This document shows positions 18,900 through 27,260 of a stretch of DNA of 64,000 nt, piece after piece. The notes below the pieces were generated by a model. It was not told where the DNA came from and did not search any database. It saw nothing but the letters and a program-made list of their open reading frames with translations. The stretch lies in contig JANDLU010000002.1 of assembly GCA_024330215.1 (NCBI GenBank), positions 62,001 to 126,000 of the forward strand, read 5' to 3'. Origin of the DNA: Candidatus Gaiellasilicea maunaloa (lineage in GTDB: Bacteria; Actinomycetota; Thermoleophilia; Gaiellales; Gaiellaceae). The position numbers were made by a program, and so were the translations under genes. Position 1 is the stretch's first letter, and every line of letters begins with the position of its first letter.

Positions 18900-19914
18900 G
18901 TCTCTCCTCCTCCTCGTGGATTCCTATCGGGGTAGGACTGCGTCCGCCCGAGTTAGTTGCCTTACCGTCGTAGGGAGCGGCGCCCGTGGCCACCACCGCC
19001 GGCACGCGGATTCCTTCCGCTCCAGGTGCGGACTGGCGCAGCGTCGGGTCCAGACGCCCCAGCCACTCGAGCGCAACCGCGGCTCGGCGAACTTTCTCGC
19101 GGCCGATCGCCGATGCTTCGTCGACGAGGTGTTCGCCGGCGGGATAGAGCGGGCGGGAGTTGCGGAGGCCGAACTTCGCGTAGAGCGGTGCGCCGACGGC
19201 GACCAGGTCAGCCAGCTCGTTTCCGCGCACGACGCCGCCGAGATTGTCCGGCGACTCGACATAGAGGTCGATCGGCAGCGACGTCGCCGCGCGCATCTCG
19301 GCGAGTTCAGCAGTCGTGATATCGGAGGGGATGTTGATCGTCGTCGCGCCGAGCCCGGCGAGCACCATCAGCGCGGCCGGGTTCGACGGCGCCATCGCTA
19401 CGGAGATCTTCCAGCCGCACTCCGCCGGCAACTCGCCGGCTTCCTGCATGTCGCGGAGGAGGATCAGGAGTCCCGTGTCGGCAATCAGGAAGCTGCGGAT
19501 CCCGGCTTCGACGGCACGCGCTACGTCCTCGATCGCGTACGAGAGTCCGCGCAGCCCGCGCAGCTGGCCGGCATGCGCGGCTCCGTCGGCTGAGCGCGCG
19601 TGCGCGCCCACCCCGTAACCCTCGCGCGGGCCTACGAAGAGAGACACCTCGACGCCCGCCTCGGCGGCGAGGAACGCCATCTCGCGCAGCTCGGCTTCGG
19701 AGAGCAGCATCGCTCCGCTCCCTTGCGAGACCCGGTTGACGACGATCTCGTGCTCGCGGGCTGCGTCGAGCACGGCTTCGAGTACGCGCTGTCCCTCGAC
19801 GCTTGGAATCTCGACCCGGTAATGGGCGCCGTCCGGGAACCGCTGGTCACTGGGTGCGGGTCCGGCTACGGTCGAGTTGAGGCCGAGCCTGCCGAGCGCC
19901 TCATTAGCCTTCAT
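18886..19914 (-). CDS. U32-peptidase-like TIM-barrel protein (tentative family)
   Basis: MKANEALGRLGLNSTV...GIRSFLIADTGLLILLRDMQEAGELPAECGWKISVAMAPSNPAALMVLAGLGATTINIPSDITTAELAEMRAATSLPIDLYVES. Confidence 0.55.
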   Translation of the reverse strand: MKANEALGRLGLNSTVAGPAPSDQRFPDGAHYRVEIPSVEGQRVLEAVLDAAREHEIVVNRVSQGSGAMLLSEAELREMAFLAAEAGVEVSLFVGPREGYGVGAHARSADGAAHAGQLRGLRGLSYAIEDVARAVEAGIRSFLIADTGLLILLRDMQEAGELPAECGWKISVAMAPSNPAALMVLAGLGATTINIPSDITTAELAEMRAATSLPIDLYVESPDNLGGVVRGNELADLVAVGAPLYAKFGLRNSRPLYPAGEHLVDEASAIGREKVRRAAVALEWLGRLDPTLRQSAPGAEGIRVPAVVATGAAPYDGKATNSGGRSPTPIGIHEEEERHASL

Positions 19915-19952
19915 GCGAGGCCGCTTGCTTTCCAAGCTGCGTTTCCAATATT

Positions 19953-19969
19953 GTTCGGCTGTGCCGAAC
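19953..19969. promoter_or_regulatory. candidate IclR operator GTTCGGC-TGT-GCCGAAC
   Basis: Perfect 7-bp inverted repeat with 3-nt spacer in the divergent region upstream of the IclR gene. Confidence 0.55.
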
Positions 19970-20004
19970 GTTGATGCGCTGTACACAACACGGGGCAGTT
20001 CTAA

Positions 20005-20823
20005 GTGAGCGCGGTGGAAAAGTCAAGCAGCACCGACGGGCACGAGCGCTACCGTGTCCGCAGCGTCGAGCGCGCTCTCGACGTGCTCGAGGTGCTCGCC
20101 GAGACCGACTCGCACGGGCTCCGGCTCTCGGAGCTCGCACGCCTGCTCGACACGTCGAAGAGCACCGTTCTCGCCGTGCTCCGGACTCTCACCGCGCGAG
20201 GCTTCGTCGCCGAGCTCGGCGAGGGGCGCGCGCGCCGGTACCGGCTGGGCCTGACGCTCGCGCGCCTCGGCGACCAGGTGCTCGGGCAGATTGACCTGCT
20301 CGATCTGGCGTTGCCGTCGCTGCGGGCGATGACCGAGGAGACGGGCTGGACATCGCGCTTCGGTGTCCTCGACGAGGCTTTCGCCGTAATGATCGGCCGC
20401 GTCGACGGCCCCGGGCTAATCCGCTTCCAAAGCAACCTCGCGCGCCGCGAGCTGCCGCACTGCAGCGCGATCGGCAAGGCACTCCTCTCGCACCTCCCCG
20501 AGGAACACGTCCGTTCGATCGTCGCCCGCACCGGCCTGCCGGCGCGAACCGCGACGACGATCACCGATATCGAGCACCTCCTCCGTGAGCTTGCCGGCGT
20601 CCGGGCGAAGGAGTTCGCCGTCGACGATGAGGAGGACAACGAGGGCGTCTTCTGCGTCGGCGCGGCTGTGTTCGACCATCGCCAGTCGTGCGTGGCGGCG
20701 ATCAGCCTCACGGGGCTGAAGCTGACGCTGCCGGCCGGCGGTATCGACGGGCTGGGTGAGGTCGTCCGCCGCTACGCGGCCGAGATCTCGGCGACGCTTG
20801 GTGCGGTTCCGGCACCCGTCTAG
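20005..20823 (+). CDS. IclR family transcriptional regulator
   Basis: YRVRSVERALDVLEVLAETDSHGLRLSELARLLDTSKSTVLAVLRTLTARGFVAE...HCSAIGKALLSHLPEE. Confidence 0.95.
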   Translation: MSAVEKSSSTDGHERYRVRSVERALDVLEVLAETDSHGLRLSELARLLDTSKSTVLAVLRTLTARGFVAELGEGRARRYRLGLTLARLGDQVLGQIDLLDLALPSLRAMTEETGWTSRFGVLDEAFAVMIGRVDGPGLIRFQSNLARRELPHCSAIGKALLSHLPEEHVRSIVARTGLPARTATTITDIEHLLRELAGVRAKEFAVDDEEDNEGVFCVGAAVFDHRQSCVAAISLTGLKLTLPAGGIDGLGEVVRRYAAEISATLGAVPAPV

Positions 20824-20892
20824 AGATTCAATATCTATTGCTTATAGATGCGTTGGGCTTGACAGCGATGATACGAATACGTCCGTGAACTA

Positions 20893-20908
20893 CTTGAACG
20901 ATCAAGTC
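20893..20908. promoter_or_regulatory. 16-bp operator-like palindrome ACTTGAACGATCAAGT (copy 2)
   Basis: Exact copy of 4325-4340, 5 nt upstream of GTG at 20914. Confidence 0.7.
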
Positions 20909-20913
20909 GATCG

Positions 20914-21597
20914 GTGACGGCGCTCGCGGTTGAGATCGAGCGCAGCGACAGCGAGGCTCGCCGCCACTTCACGGTCGAGGTCGGCGAACCCACGATGGTG
21001 CTCGATGTCCTGCTCGCCCTGCAGCGCACCGACGCCTCGCTCGCCTTTCGCTATTCCTGCCGCGTCGCGATGTGCGGCACCTGCACGATTCGCGTCGACG
21101 GCCGACCCGTGCTCGCCTGCCGCACCCCCGTACTCCTCGGCGCAGACGGGTTGTTGCTCGAGCCGCTCGCCGGCCTGCCGGTCGTGCGCGACCTCATCGT
21201 CGACACGACGCCGTTCTCAACCGCGTGGCGGAGCGTGGAGCCGTGGTTCACGCCGCGCGCCGACGCGGAGCCGCGCGTCCTGGCCGCGGACGACCCGAGC
21301 CGCGAGGCGATCGAGTCCGGGCTCGACTGCATCTCGTGCGGCGCGTGCTGGACTGCCTGTGATCTCGCCGGTGCCGAGCACCGGTTCCTCGGGCCTGCTG
21401 CGCTCAACCGCGCGATGACGCTCGCAGCCGACGCGCGCGACGGGGCGCGTGATCGCAGGCTGCGACTCGTCTCGCAGGAGGGCGGCGTCACGCGCTGCCA
21501 CTACATCCACGGCTGCAGCGGCGCGTGCCCGAAGGGGATCGACCCGGCCGCCTCGATTCGCCGGCTGCGCCGGTGGAGCATCGGTGCCGGGCGCTGA
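20914..21597 (+). CDS. succinate dehydrogenase/fumarate reductase iron-sulfur subunit
   Basis: FRYSCRVAMCGTCTIRVDGRPVLACRT ([2Fe-2S]) and CISCGACWTACDLAG / CHYIHGCSGACPKGIDP cluster ligands. Confidence 0.88.
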   Translation: MTALAVEIERSDSEARRHFTVEVGEPTMVLDVLLALQRTDASLAFRYSCRVAMCGTCTIRVDGRPVLACRTPVLLGADGLLLEPLAGLPVVRDLIVDTTPFSTAWRSVEPWFTPRADAEPRVLAADDPSREAIESGLDCISCGACWTACDLAGAEHRFLGPAALNRAMTLAADARDGARDRRLRLVSQEGGVTRCHYIHGCSGACPKGIDPAASIRRLRRWSIGAGR

Positions 21598-23317
21598 CGC
21601 ACCCCTGCCGGTGCTCGAGACCGACGTCGCCATCATCGGCAGCGGTGGTGCCGGGCTCATGTGCGCACTCCACGCCGCCGCGGCCGACCCACGTCTCTCG
21701 ATCACGATCGTCTCGAAGGGCGCCGTGGGCCGCTCAGGCTGCACGCGCATGGTTCAGGGCGGCTTCAACGCCGTGCTCGGCGAGGGGGACTCACTCGAGT
21801 CCCACTTCCGCGACACGCTCGAGGGCGGCCACTACCTCAACGATCAAGAGCTCGCATGGACGCTCGTCAACGAAGCGCCGCGGGTGATCCAGGAGCTCGA
21901 GGAGCAGTTCGGCTGCCTCTTCGACCGCACCGCGACGGGCGAGCTCGACCTGAAGCCCTTCGGCGGCCAGAGCTTCGACCGTACGGTGCACCGTGCCGAC
22001 CAGACGGGGCTCGAGATCATGAGCCGCCTCCGCGACCAGGTGTTCCGGATCGGCGCGCGCGAGCTCGAGGACTGGCGCGCGCTCGACCTCCTCTTCGACC
22101 AGCACGGAGAGCTCTCCGGCCTGACGGTGCTCGACACCCGCTCCGGGCAAGCGGCCGTGATGCTCGCGCGCGTCGTTGTCGTCGCCACGGGCGGCTCGGC
22201 GACGATGTACCGGATCGCTGCGCCGGCACGCGAGAAGACGGGCGACGGCGTGGCGATGTGCTATCGCGCTGGGTTGGAGCTGCGGGACATGGAGATGCTC
22301 CAGTTCCACCCGACAGGCTTGGTTGCCGGGACTTCCGCGCTGACAGGGACGGTGCTCGAGGAGGGCCTTCGCGGCGCAGGCGCCCAACTGAGGAACCGGC
22401 TCGGCGAGCGTTACATGGAGCGCGTGGACCCCGAGCGGCTCGAACGCTCGACCCGGGACGTCGTCGCCCGCGCTTCCTACACCGAGATAGTCGAGGGTCG
22501 CGGCACGCCGGCGGGTGGAGTGTTGCTCGACATCTCCCATCTCGGCGCGGCGGAGGTGGAGCGGCGCTTCGGCGAGATGGCCGCACGTACGCGGCTGATC
22601 GGAGCCGACCTCGCGGTTGGGCCGGTCGAGGTCTCGCCGACCGCCCACTTCCACATGGGCGGGGTCGTGATCGACCCGGACTGCCTCACATCTGTGCATG
22701 GCCTGCTCGTCGCCGGCGAGGACTCGGGCGGGACGCACGGCGCGAACCGGCTCGGTGGGAACGGCGTCGCCGAGTCGACCGTCTTCGGCGCGCGCGCGGG
22801 CGAGACGGCCGCCGCGATCATCGGGGGCCGCGGCCTCTACATGCCCGAACCCGAGCTCGTCGCCGCGTCGGTCGAGCGCGCCTACGCGCCGCTCCGCCGC
22901 GAAGGAGGACAGCCGCCGTTCGCGCTCACCGACCGCCTGAAGGACACGATGTGGGTGCACTGCGGCCTCGTGCGCACGCGCGAGGGGCTGCTGCAGGCGC
23001 GGGAGCAGCTAGCGGAGCTTGCGAAGGAGTCCTCCCGCGTCGCAGTCGCGGGCCCGCGGGATGCGAATCCCGCGTGGCAGCAGGCGATCGACCTCGAGAG
23101 CCAGCTGACGGTCGCGCGGCTGATCGTCGAGTCGGCGCTCGTCCGCGAGGAGTCGCGAGGCGCCCACTTCCGCGCGGACTTCCCCGAGCGTGACGACGAG
23201 AGCTGGCTGCGTGCCATCGTCGTCGAGCGCGGCCGCGACGGCGAGCCGGAGTTGACGACTCGGCCGGTAGAGCTGACCCGCCTTGCGACGGGCGGCCGCA
23301 TGCTGGAGCAGGCGTGA
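21584..23317 (+). CDS. FAD-binding subunit of succinate dehydrogenase/fumarate reductase-like complex
   Basis: GTG at 21584; DVAIIGSGGAGLMCALHAAA, RSGCTRMVQGGFNAVLGEGDSLESHFRDTLEGG, HFHMGGVVIDP, GEDSGGTHGANRLGGNGVAESTVFG. Confidence 0.92.
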   Translation: MPGADAPLPVLETDVAIIGSGGAGLMCALHAAAADPRLSITIVSKGAVGRSGCTRMVQGGFNAVLGEGDSLESHFRDTLEGGHYLNDQELAWTLVNEAPRVIQELEEQFGCLFDRTATGELDLKPFGGQSFDRTVHRADQTGLEIMSRLRDQVFRIGARELEDWRALDLLFDQHGELSGLTVLDTRSGQAAVMLARVVVVATGGSATMYRIAAPAREKTGDGVAMCYRAGLELRDMEMLQFHPTGLVAGTSALTGTVLEEGLRGAGAQLRNRLGERYMERVDPERLERSTRDVVARASYTEIVEGRGTPAGGVLLDISHLGAAEVERRFGEMAARTRLIGADLAVGPVEVSPTAHFHMGGVVIDPDCLTSVHGLLVAGEDSGGTHGANRLGGNGVAESTVFGARAGETAAAIIGGRGLYMPEPELVAASVERAYAPLRREGGQPPFALTDRLKDTMWVHCGLVRTREGLLQAREQLAELAKESSRVAVAGPRDANPAWQQAIDLESQLTVARLIVESALVREESRGAHFRADFPERDDESWLRAIVVERGRDGEPELTTRPVELTRLATGGRMLEQA

Positions 23318-23808
23318 GTGCGCTCCAGGTCGTCTTCGTCGCCGCGCTGACCGCGCTCCTCCTCGGTGTCGTCCTCTTCTCGGCGTTCACCGTTCGCGCC
23401 GCGCTCGTCGTCCGCCCGACGACCGCCCGGGGGAGCTGGCTCGTGCGAATCGGCCGCGCGAGCAACCGCGATGTCCAGCGCTGGGCGTTCGTCGCGCACC
23501 GTGCGACCGGCGTCGCTGTCTTCGCGTTCCTCCTCCTCCACGTCTTCGACGTCGCGCTCTTCACGCTCTCGCCGGCCCGGTTCGACGATGTGCACGAGCT
23601 CTACGGGACGGCGCCGATGCGTGTGTTCGAGTGCCTGCTCTTCTTCGCGATCCTCTTCCACACGTTCAACGGCCTGCGGCTCGTGTTGCTCGACGTCGCC
23701 GAGATCCGTCTCTCGACCGCACGGCGGCTGCTGCACGTCGCGGTGGCGCTGACGGCGGTGGCGGGCACCGCTGCGTCTGTCGTGATCCTGAAGCCGGTGG
23801 TCGCGTGA
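23314..23808 (+). CDS. succinate dehydrogenase cytochrome b subunit-like (SdhC)
   Basis: FVAHRATGVAVFAFLLLHVFDVALF...FFAILFHTFNGLRLVLLD; 4-nt overlap with flavoprotein gene. Confidence 0.82.
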   Translation: MSALQVVFVAALTALLLGVVLFSAFTVRAALVVRPTTARGSWLVRIGRASNRDVQRWAFVAHRATGVAVFAFLLLHVFDVALFTLSPARFDDVHELYGTAPMRVFECLLFFAILFHTFNGLRLVLLDVAEIRLSTARRLLHVAVALTAVAGTAASVVILKPVVA

Positions 23809-24149
23809 CGCAGCCACGCATCGTTGCCTTCCTCGTCATGCGCACCACCGCCGTCGTCCTGGCCGTGCTCGTGGTCGGGCACTTCGCCGTCACGCACCTC
23901 GTCAACGACGTGGCGGAGACGGGCTCCAGCTTCGTGATGCAGCGCTGGTCGTCGGCGCTCTGGCTCGCCTGGGACTGGACGATGCTCGCCGCGGCGTTGG
24001 CCCATGCGGGCGCAGGGATCTGGCTGATGATCGACGAGCAGGCTCCGGCGACGCGCCCGCGGCGGCTCTACCACGCGGCGCTCGTGGTGACTATCGGCGT
24101 GCTCCTCGCCGTGGGCACGGCCGCACTCACAATCGCAGGGACCCGATGA
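23805..24149 (+). CDS. succinate dehydrogenase membrane anchor-like (SdhD)
   Basis: VLVVGHFAVTHLVNDVAETGSSFVMQRWSSALWLAWDWTMLAAALAHAGAGIW; overlaps SdhC gene. Confidence 0.75.
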   Translation: MTQPRIVAFLVMRTTAVVLAVLVVGHFAVTHLVNDVAETGSSFVMQRWSSALWLAWDWTMLAAALAHAGAGIWLMIDEQAPATRPRRLYHAALVVTIGVLLAVGTAALTIAGTR

Positions 24150-24177
24150 GACAGGCAAGCGAAAGGAGAACGGCACG

Positions 24178-24456
24178 ATGCACAAGGCGCTCGCGCACAA
24201 CCAAGGCGACGACGTCGCCGTCGCGGTGGCGGCGATCTCGGCCGGAGAGGAGATCCTCGTCGTTTACATCGACGACGACGTGGAACAGACGATCCGTGCG
24301 CGGGCGGATGTCCCGTACGGGCACAAGCTCGCTCTGCAGCCACTCTCAGCGGGTGCGCCGGTGACCGAGTACAGCACTCAGGTCGGCGTCGCGCGCACGG
24401 ACATCGAGCTCGGCGACTACGTCCACACGCACAACGTGAAGACGGCGAGGTGGTAG
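24178..24456 (+). CDS. SAF-domain small subunit, UxaA family / SuyA-like
   Basis: [92 protein letters not shown]. Confidence 0.8.
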   Translation: MHKALAHNQGDDVAVAVAAISAGEEILVVYIDDDVEQTIRARADVPYGHKLALQPLSAGAPVTEYSTQVGVARTDIELGDYVHTHNVKTARW

Positions 24457-25610
24457 GGATGGAGCTCTACGGCTACCGTCGCTCGGACGGCTCGGTCGGA
24501 GTCCGCAACCACGTGATCGTCCTCCCGGTCGACGACATCTCGAACGCCGCCTGCGAGGCGGTCGCCTCGAAGATCGCCGGCACGGTGGCGCTCCCACATG
24601 CGTACGGGCGGCTCCAGTACGGTAAGGACCTCGACCTGCACTTCCGCACCATGATCGGTACAGGTGCGAACCCGAACGTCGCAGCCGCGATCGTAATCGG
24701 GATCGAGCCGACCTGGACCGAGCGGATCGTCGAGGGGATCGCCGCGACGGGAAAGCCGGTCGCCGGCTTCTCGATCGAGAGGAACGGGGAGCTCGAGATC
24801 GTGCGGCAGGCGTGCTGGACAGCGATCGACTTTGTCCAGCAGGCGTCCGAGCAGCGGCGCGAACGAATCGAGCTCGCGGAGCTAACCGTCAGCATCAAGT
24901 GCGGCGAGTCGGACACGACCACCGGCCTCGGCTCCTGCCCAACCGTGGGAGCGGTCGTCGACCGACTCGTCAGCGCGGGCGCGACTGTTCTCTTCGGTGA
25001 GACGTCCGAGCTGACGGGTGGTGAGCACCTCGTCGCCGCGCGGATGGCGACCGAAGAGCTCCGTGAGGCGTTCCTCGCCGCGTACGACGGCTACGTCTCC
25101 GAGATCGCCGCGGGTGGGGTAGACCTACTCGGCTCGCAGCCGACGCAGGGAAACATCGCTGGCGGGCTCTCCACGATCGAGGAGAAGGCGCTCGGGAACA
25201 TCCAGAAGACCGGCACCTTTCCCGTGGTGGGCGTCCTGGAGCCAGCCGGACGGCCGTCGGGCGACCGCGGTCTCTACTTCATGGACACGTCCTCGGCTGC
25301 GGCGGAGTGCATAACGCTGATGGCGGCGGCGGGCGCGGTCGTTCACTTCTTCCCGACCGGGCAGGGCAACATCATCGGCAACCCGATCGAGCCGGTGATC
25401 AAGCTGACGGCGAACAGCCTGACCGCGGCGACGATGAGCGAGCACATCGACCTCGATGTAAGCGGGCTGCTCACGCGCGACCTCCGGCTCTCCGAGGCCG
25501 CGGATCAGTTGCTCGAGCTCCTTTGCCGGACGGTGAACGGGCGCCTCACCGCGGCCGAGGCTCTCGGCCACCGCGAGTTCGTGATGACGAAGCTCTACCG
25601 GAGCGCGTAG
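24450..25610 (+). CDS. UxaA-family hydro-lyase large subunit, SuyB (sulfolactate sulfo-lyase)-like
   Basis: [52 protein letters not shown]...[20 protein letters not shown]...[27 protein letters not shown]; family certain, SuyB assignment from memory. Confidence 0.78.
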   Translation: MVGMELYGYRRSDGSVGVRNHVIVLPVDDISNAACEAVASKIAGTVALPHAYGRLQYGKDLDLHFRTMIGTGANPNVAAAIVIGIEPTWTERIVEGIAATGKPVAGFSIERNGELEIVRQACWTAIDFVQQASEQRRERIELAELTVSIKCGESDTTTGLGSCPTVGAVVDRLVSAGATVLFGETSELTGGEHLVAARMATEELREAFLAAYDGYVSEIAAGGVDLLGSQPTQGNIAGGLSTIEEKALGNIQKTGTFPVVGVLEPAGRPSGDRGLYFMDTSSAAAECITLMAAAGAVVHFFPTGQGNIIGNPIEPVIKLTANSLTAATMSEHIDLDVSGLLTRDLRLSEAADQLLELLCRTVNGRLTAAEALGHREFVMTKLYRSA

Positions 25611-25643
25611 CCTCGCACGGCTCCGAGTAGCGTACGGTCGCGC

Positions 25644-26267
25644 ATGGCCACCAATATCTACGTCGACGCCTTCAACCTCTACTACGGCAGCTTGAAAGGA
25701 TCGCCGTACCGGTGGCTCGACCTCGGCGCCCTCTGTGCTCGCCTGCTGCCCAAGGACCGGATCAATCGGATCCGCTACTTCACTGCCACCGTCAGCGCGC
25801 GGCCCGACAACCCGGACGCGCCGCAGCGGCAGCAGGTGTACCTGCGCGCGCTCGAAACGATCCCCGGCCTCTCGATCCACTACGGCCACTACCTCTCCCA
25901 CGTCACGCGGATGCCGCTCGCGAACCCGCCGCGGCGAGGCGCGCGCACGGTCGAGGTCGTGAAGACCGAGGAGAAGGGCTCCGACGTCAATCTCGCCACC
26001 TACCTGCTGCTCGACGCCTTCCAGCGCAACTGCACAGTTGCGGTCGTGATCTCCAACGACTCCGATCTCAAGCTCCCGATCGAGATCGCCCAAACCGAGC
26101 TCGGGATCAGGGTCGGCGTCGTCAACCCGCACCCGCCCGCGCGCAGAAGCCGTGCGCTTCAACCGACCTTCTTCAAGCAACTCCGCACGCCGACGCTCGG
26201 CGCGTGCCAGTTCCCCTCCCTGCTCACTGACGCGAAGGGTGAGATCCGCAAGCCGGCGCACTGGTAG
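25644..26267 (+). CDS. NYN domain (LabA/DUF88-type) protein
   Basis: NIYVDAFNLYYGSLKGSPYRWLDL...EEKGSDVNLATYLLLDAFQRNCTVAVVISNDSDLKLPIEIA. Confidence 0.88.
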   Translation: MATNIYVDAFNLYYGSLKGSPYRWLDLGALCARLLPKDRINRIRYFTATVSARPDNPDAPQRQQVYLRALETIPGLSIHYGHYLSHVTRMPLANPPRRGARTVEVVKTEEKGSDVNLATYLLLDAFQRNCTVAVVISNDSDLKLPIEIAQTELGIRVGVVNPHPPARRSRALQPTFFKQLRTPTLGACQFPSLLTDAKGEIRKPAHW

Positions 26268-26292
26268 CCGCCCGCTCGGTCCCAGAAACGCA

Positions 26293-26314
26293 GAGACCCG
26301 CCGAAGCGGGTCTC
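26293..26314 (+). terminator. intrinsic-terminator-like hairpin after NYN gene
   Basis: GAGACCCGC-CGAA-GCGGGTCTC, 9-bp perfect stem, no clear U tract. Confidence 0.5.
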
Positions 26315-26499
26315 GCACCCAGCCACCGAAGCGACTGGGGGAATACACGGACTCTAGCGACTCGGCGGACGGACTGCGAGTTCGCGACTCCTACGAGACG
26401 CGTACCATCGCCGCGCAATGGCGGGTTCACGGCGGGTTCAGGCCCGCTCGCGAATGCGAGAAACGCTGATTTGCAGGGCTGTTCCGCCCTCGCCATCAT

Positions 26500-26526
26500 C
26501 ACTCGTAATGAAGGGGTCATCCTCGG
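26500..26526. other. tRNA-Thr-like 3' fragment / possible integration att scar
   Basis: CACTCGTAATGAAGGGGTCATCCTCGG resembles anticodon-arm to T-arm of tRNA-Thr(CGT) but no complete tRNA around it. Confidence 0.35.
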
Positions 26527-26667
26527 AGCCGGGTCAAAAGGCGACCCGGTCGCGACCGGCAATACGTCGATCAGGGCGAGGTGCTGATACGCGCATCGGC
26601 CGGGGCGTGACGGCAGGAAGCAGGACTGACTGGCGCATTGGCGGTCGCACCGAATCGAAAAAAGCCT

Positions 26668-26762
26668 GGAAATCGGCATGTTCCGATGTTCCGGCTGGTC
26701 TTCAAGACCGGCGAAACCGGAGTAGCCCGTCGGTGGGTAGGTTCGACTCCTACGCCGCTCCG
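26668..26762 (+). pseudogene. selenocysteine tRNA (selC)-like sequence, anticodon TCA, degenerate 5' half
   Basis: CTGGT-CTTCAAG-ACCGG anticodon arm, extra arm, GTAGG-TTCGACT-CCTAC T-arm, then GCCGCTCC(G); the 5' strand reads GGAAATCGGC rather than the GGAGCGGC needed to pair. Confidence 0.45.
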
Positions 26763-26932
26763 CTCGGAAACAGGCTTTGAGGCGATCGCGATGGCCTTCG
26801 GATCGGCAAGGACGCGCTGATTCCGCCGGTCTTCCGAATCTGCGCGGCGCTCGATCTACCCCACCGCATGCCGCGTGAGACTGCGACAGAGCGACGCAAT
26901 CTCTGGTGACCACGAGAGTCGCTTCCTGATCC

Positions 26933-26952
26933 GACTGGCGCACGAATGGCGC
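26933..26952. repeat. 20-bp direct repeat GACTGGCGCACGAATGGCGC, copy 1
   Basis: Identical 20-mer at 32115-32134, similarity continues downstream (CCGGAGGATCACCGC vs ACAGAGGAGCACCGC). Confidence 0.75.
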
Positions 26953-27260
26953 CCGGAGGATCACCGCTGACGTCGCCGCACCGGATCCCAGCGGCCCAAC
27001 GTCCCCAGTGGATGCATTCCTACCGGGCCCGCCGCAGGCGCGCCGCGAGTGAGCGTTGCCTCAGGAGGAGGCGCGTCGGCATTTCGGGTTACCGGCTTCG
27101 GCACACTTCGCGCACCGGCCGTTCAACGAGCGTCTGAGCCGGTCGAGATCGTCGAGGGAGGTTGTCCCGTAGCTCGTGAACTTGAGGTGGCGGTCCTCCC
27201 GCCCTTGTCCGGTCGCTTCGCGACCGTGGCGAGTGCGAAATCGTCAATCGACAGGAGGAG

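Noticed and set aside
16188-18935. 915-aa plus-strand ORF
   Set aside because: Antisense to clear permease and SBP genes; Arg/Asp/His-rich low-complexity translation typical of the complementary frame in high-GC DNA.
20833-20849. ATCTAT-TGCTT-ATAGAT inverted repeat just after the IclR stop codon
   Set aside because: Weak 6-bp AT-rich repeat without U tract or second copy; could be terminator or operator but unsupported.
21837-21852. Third copy of the 16-bp palindrome (CTCAACGATCAAGAG)
   Set aside because: Inside the flavoprotein coding sequence with two mismatches; chance similarity.
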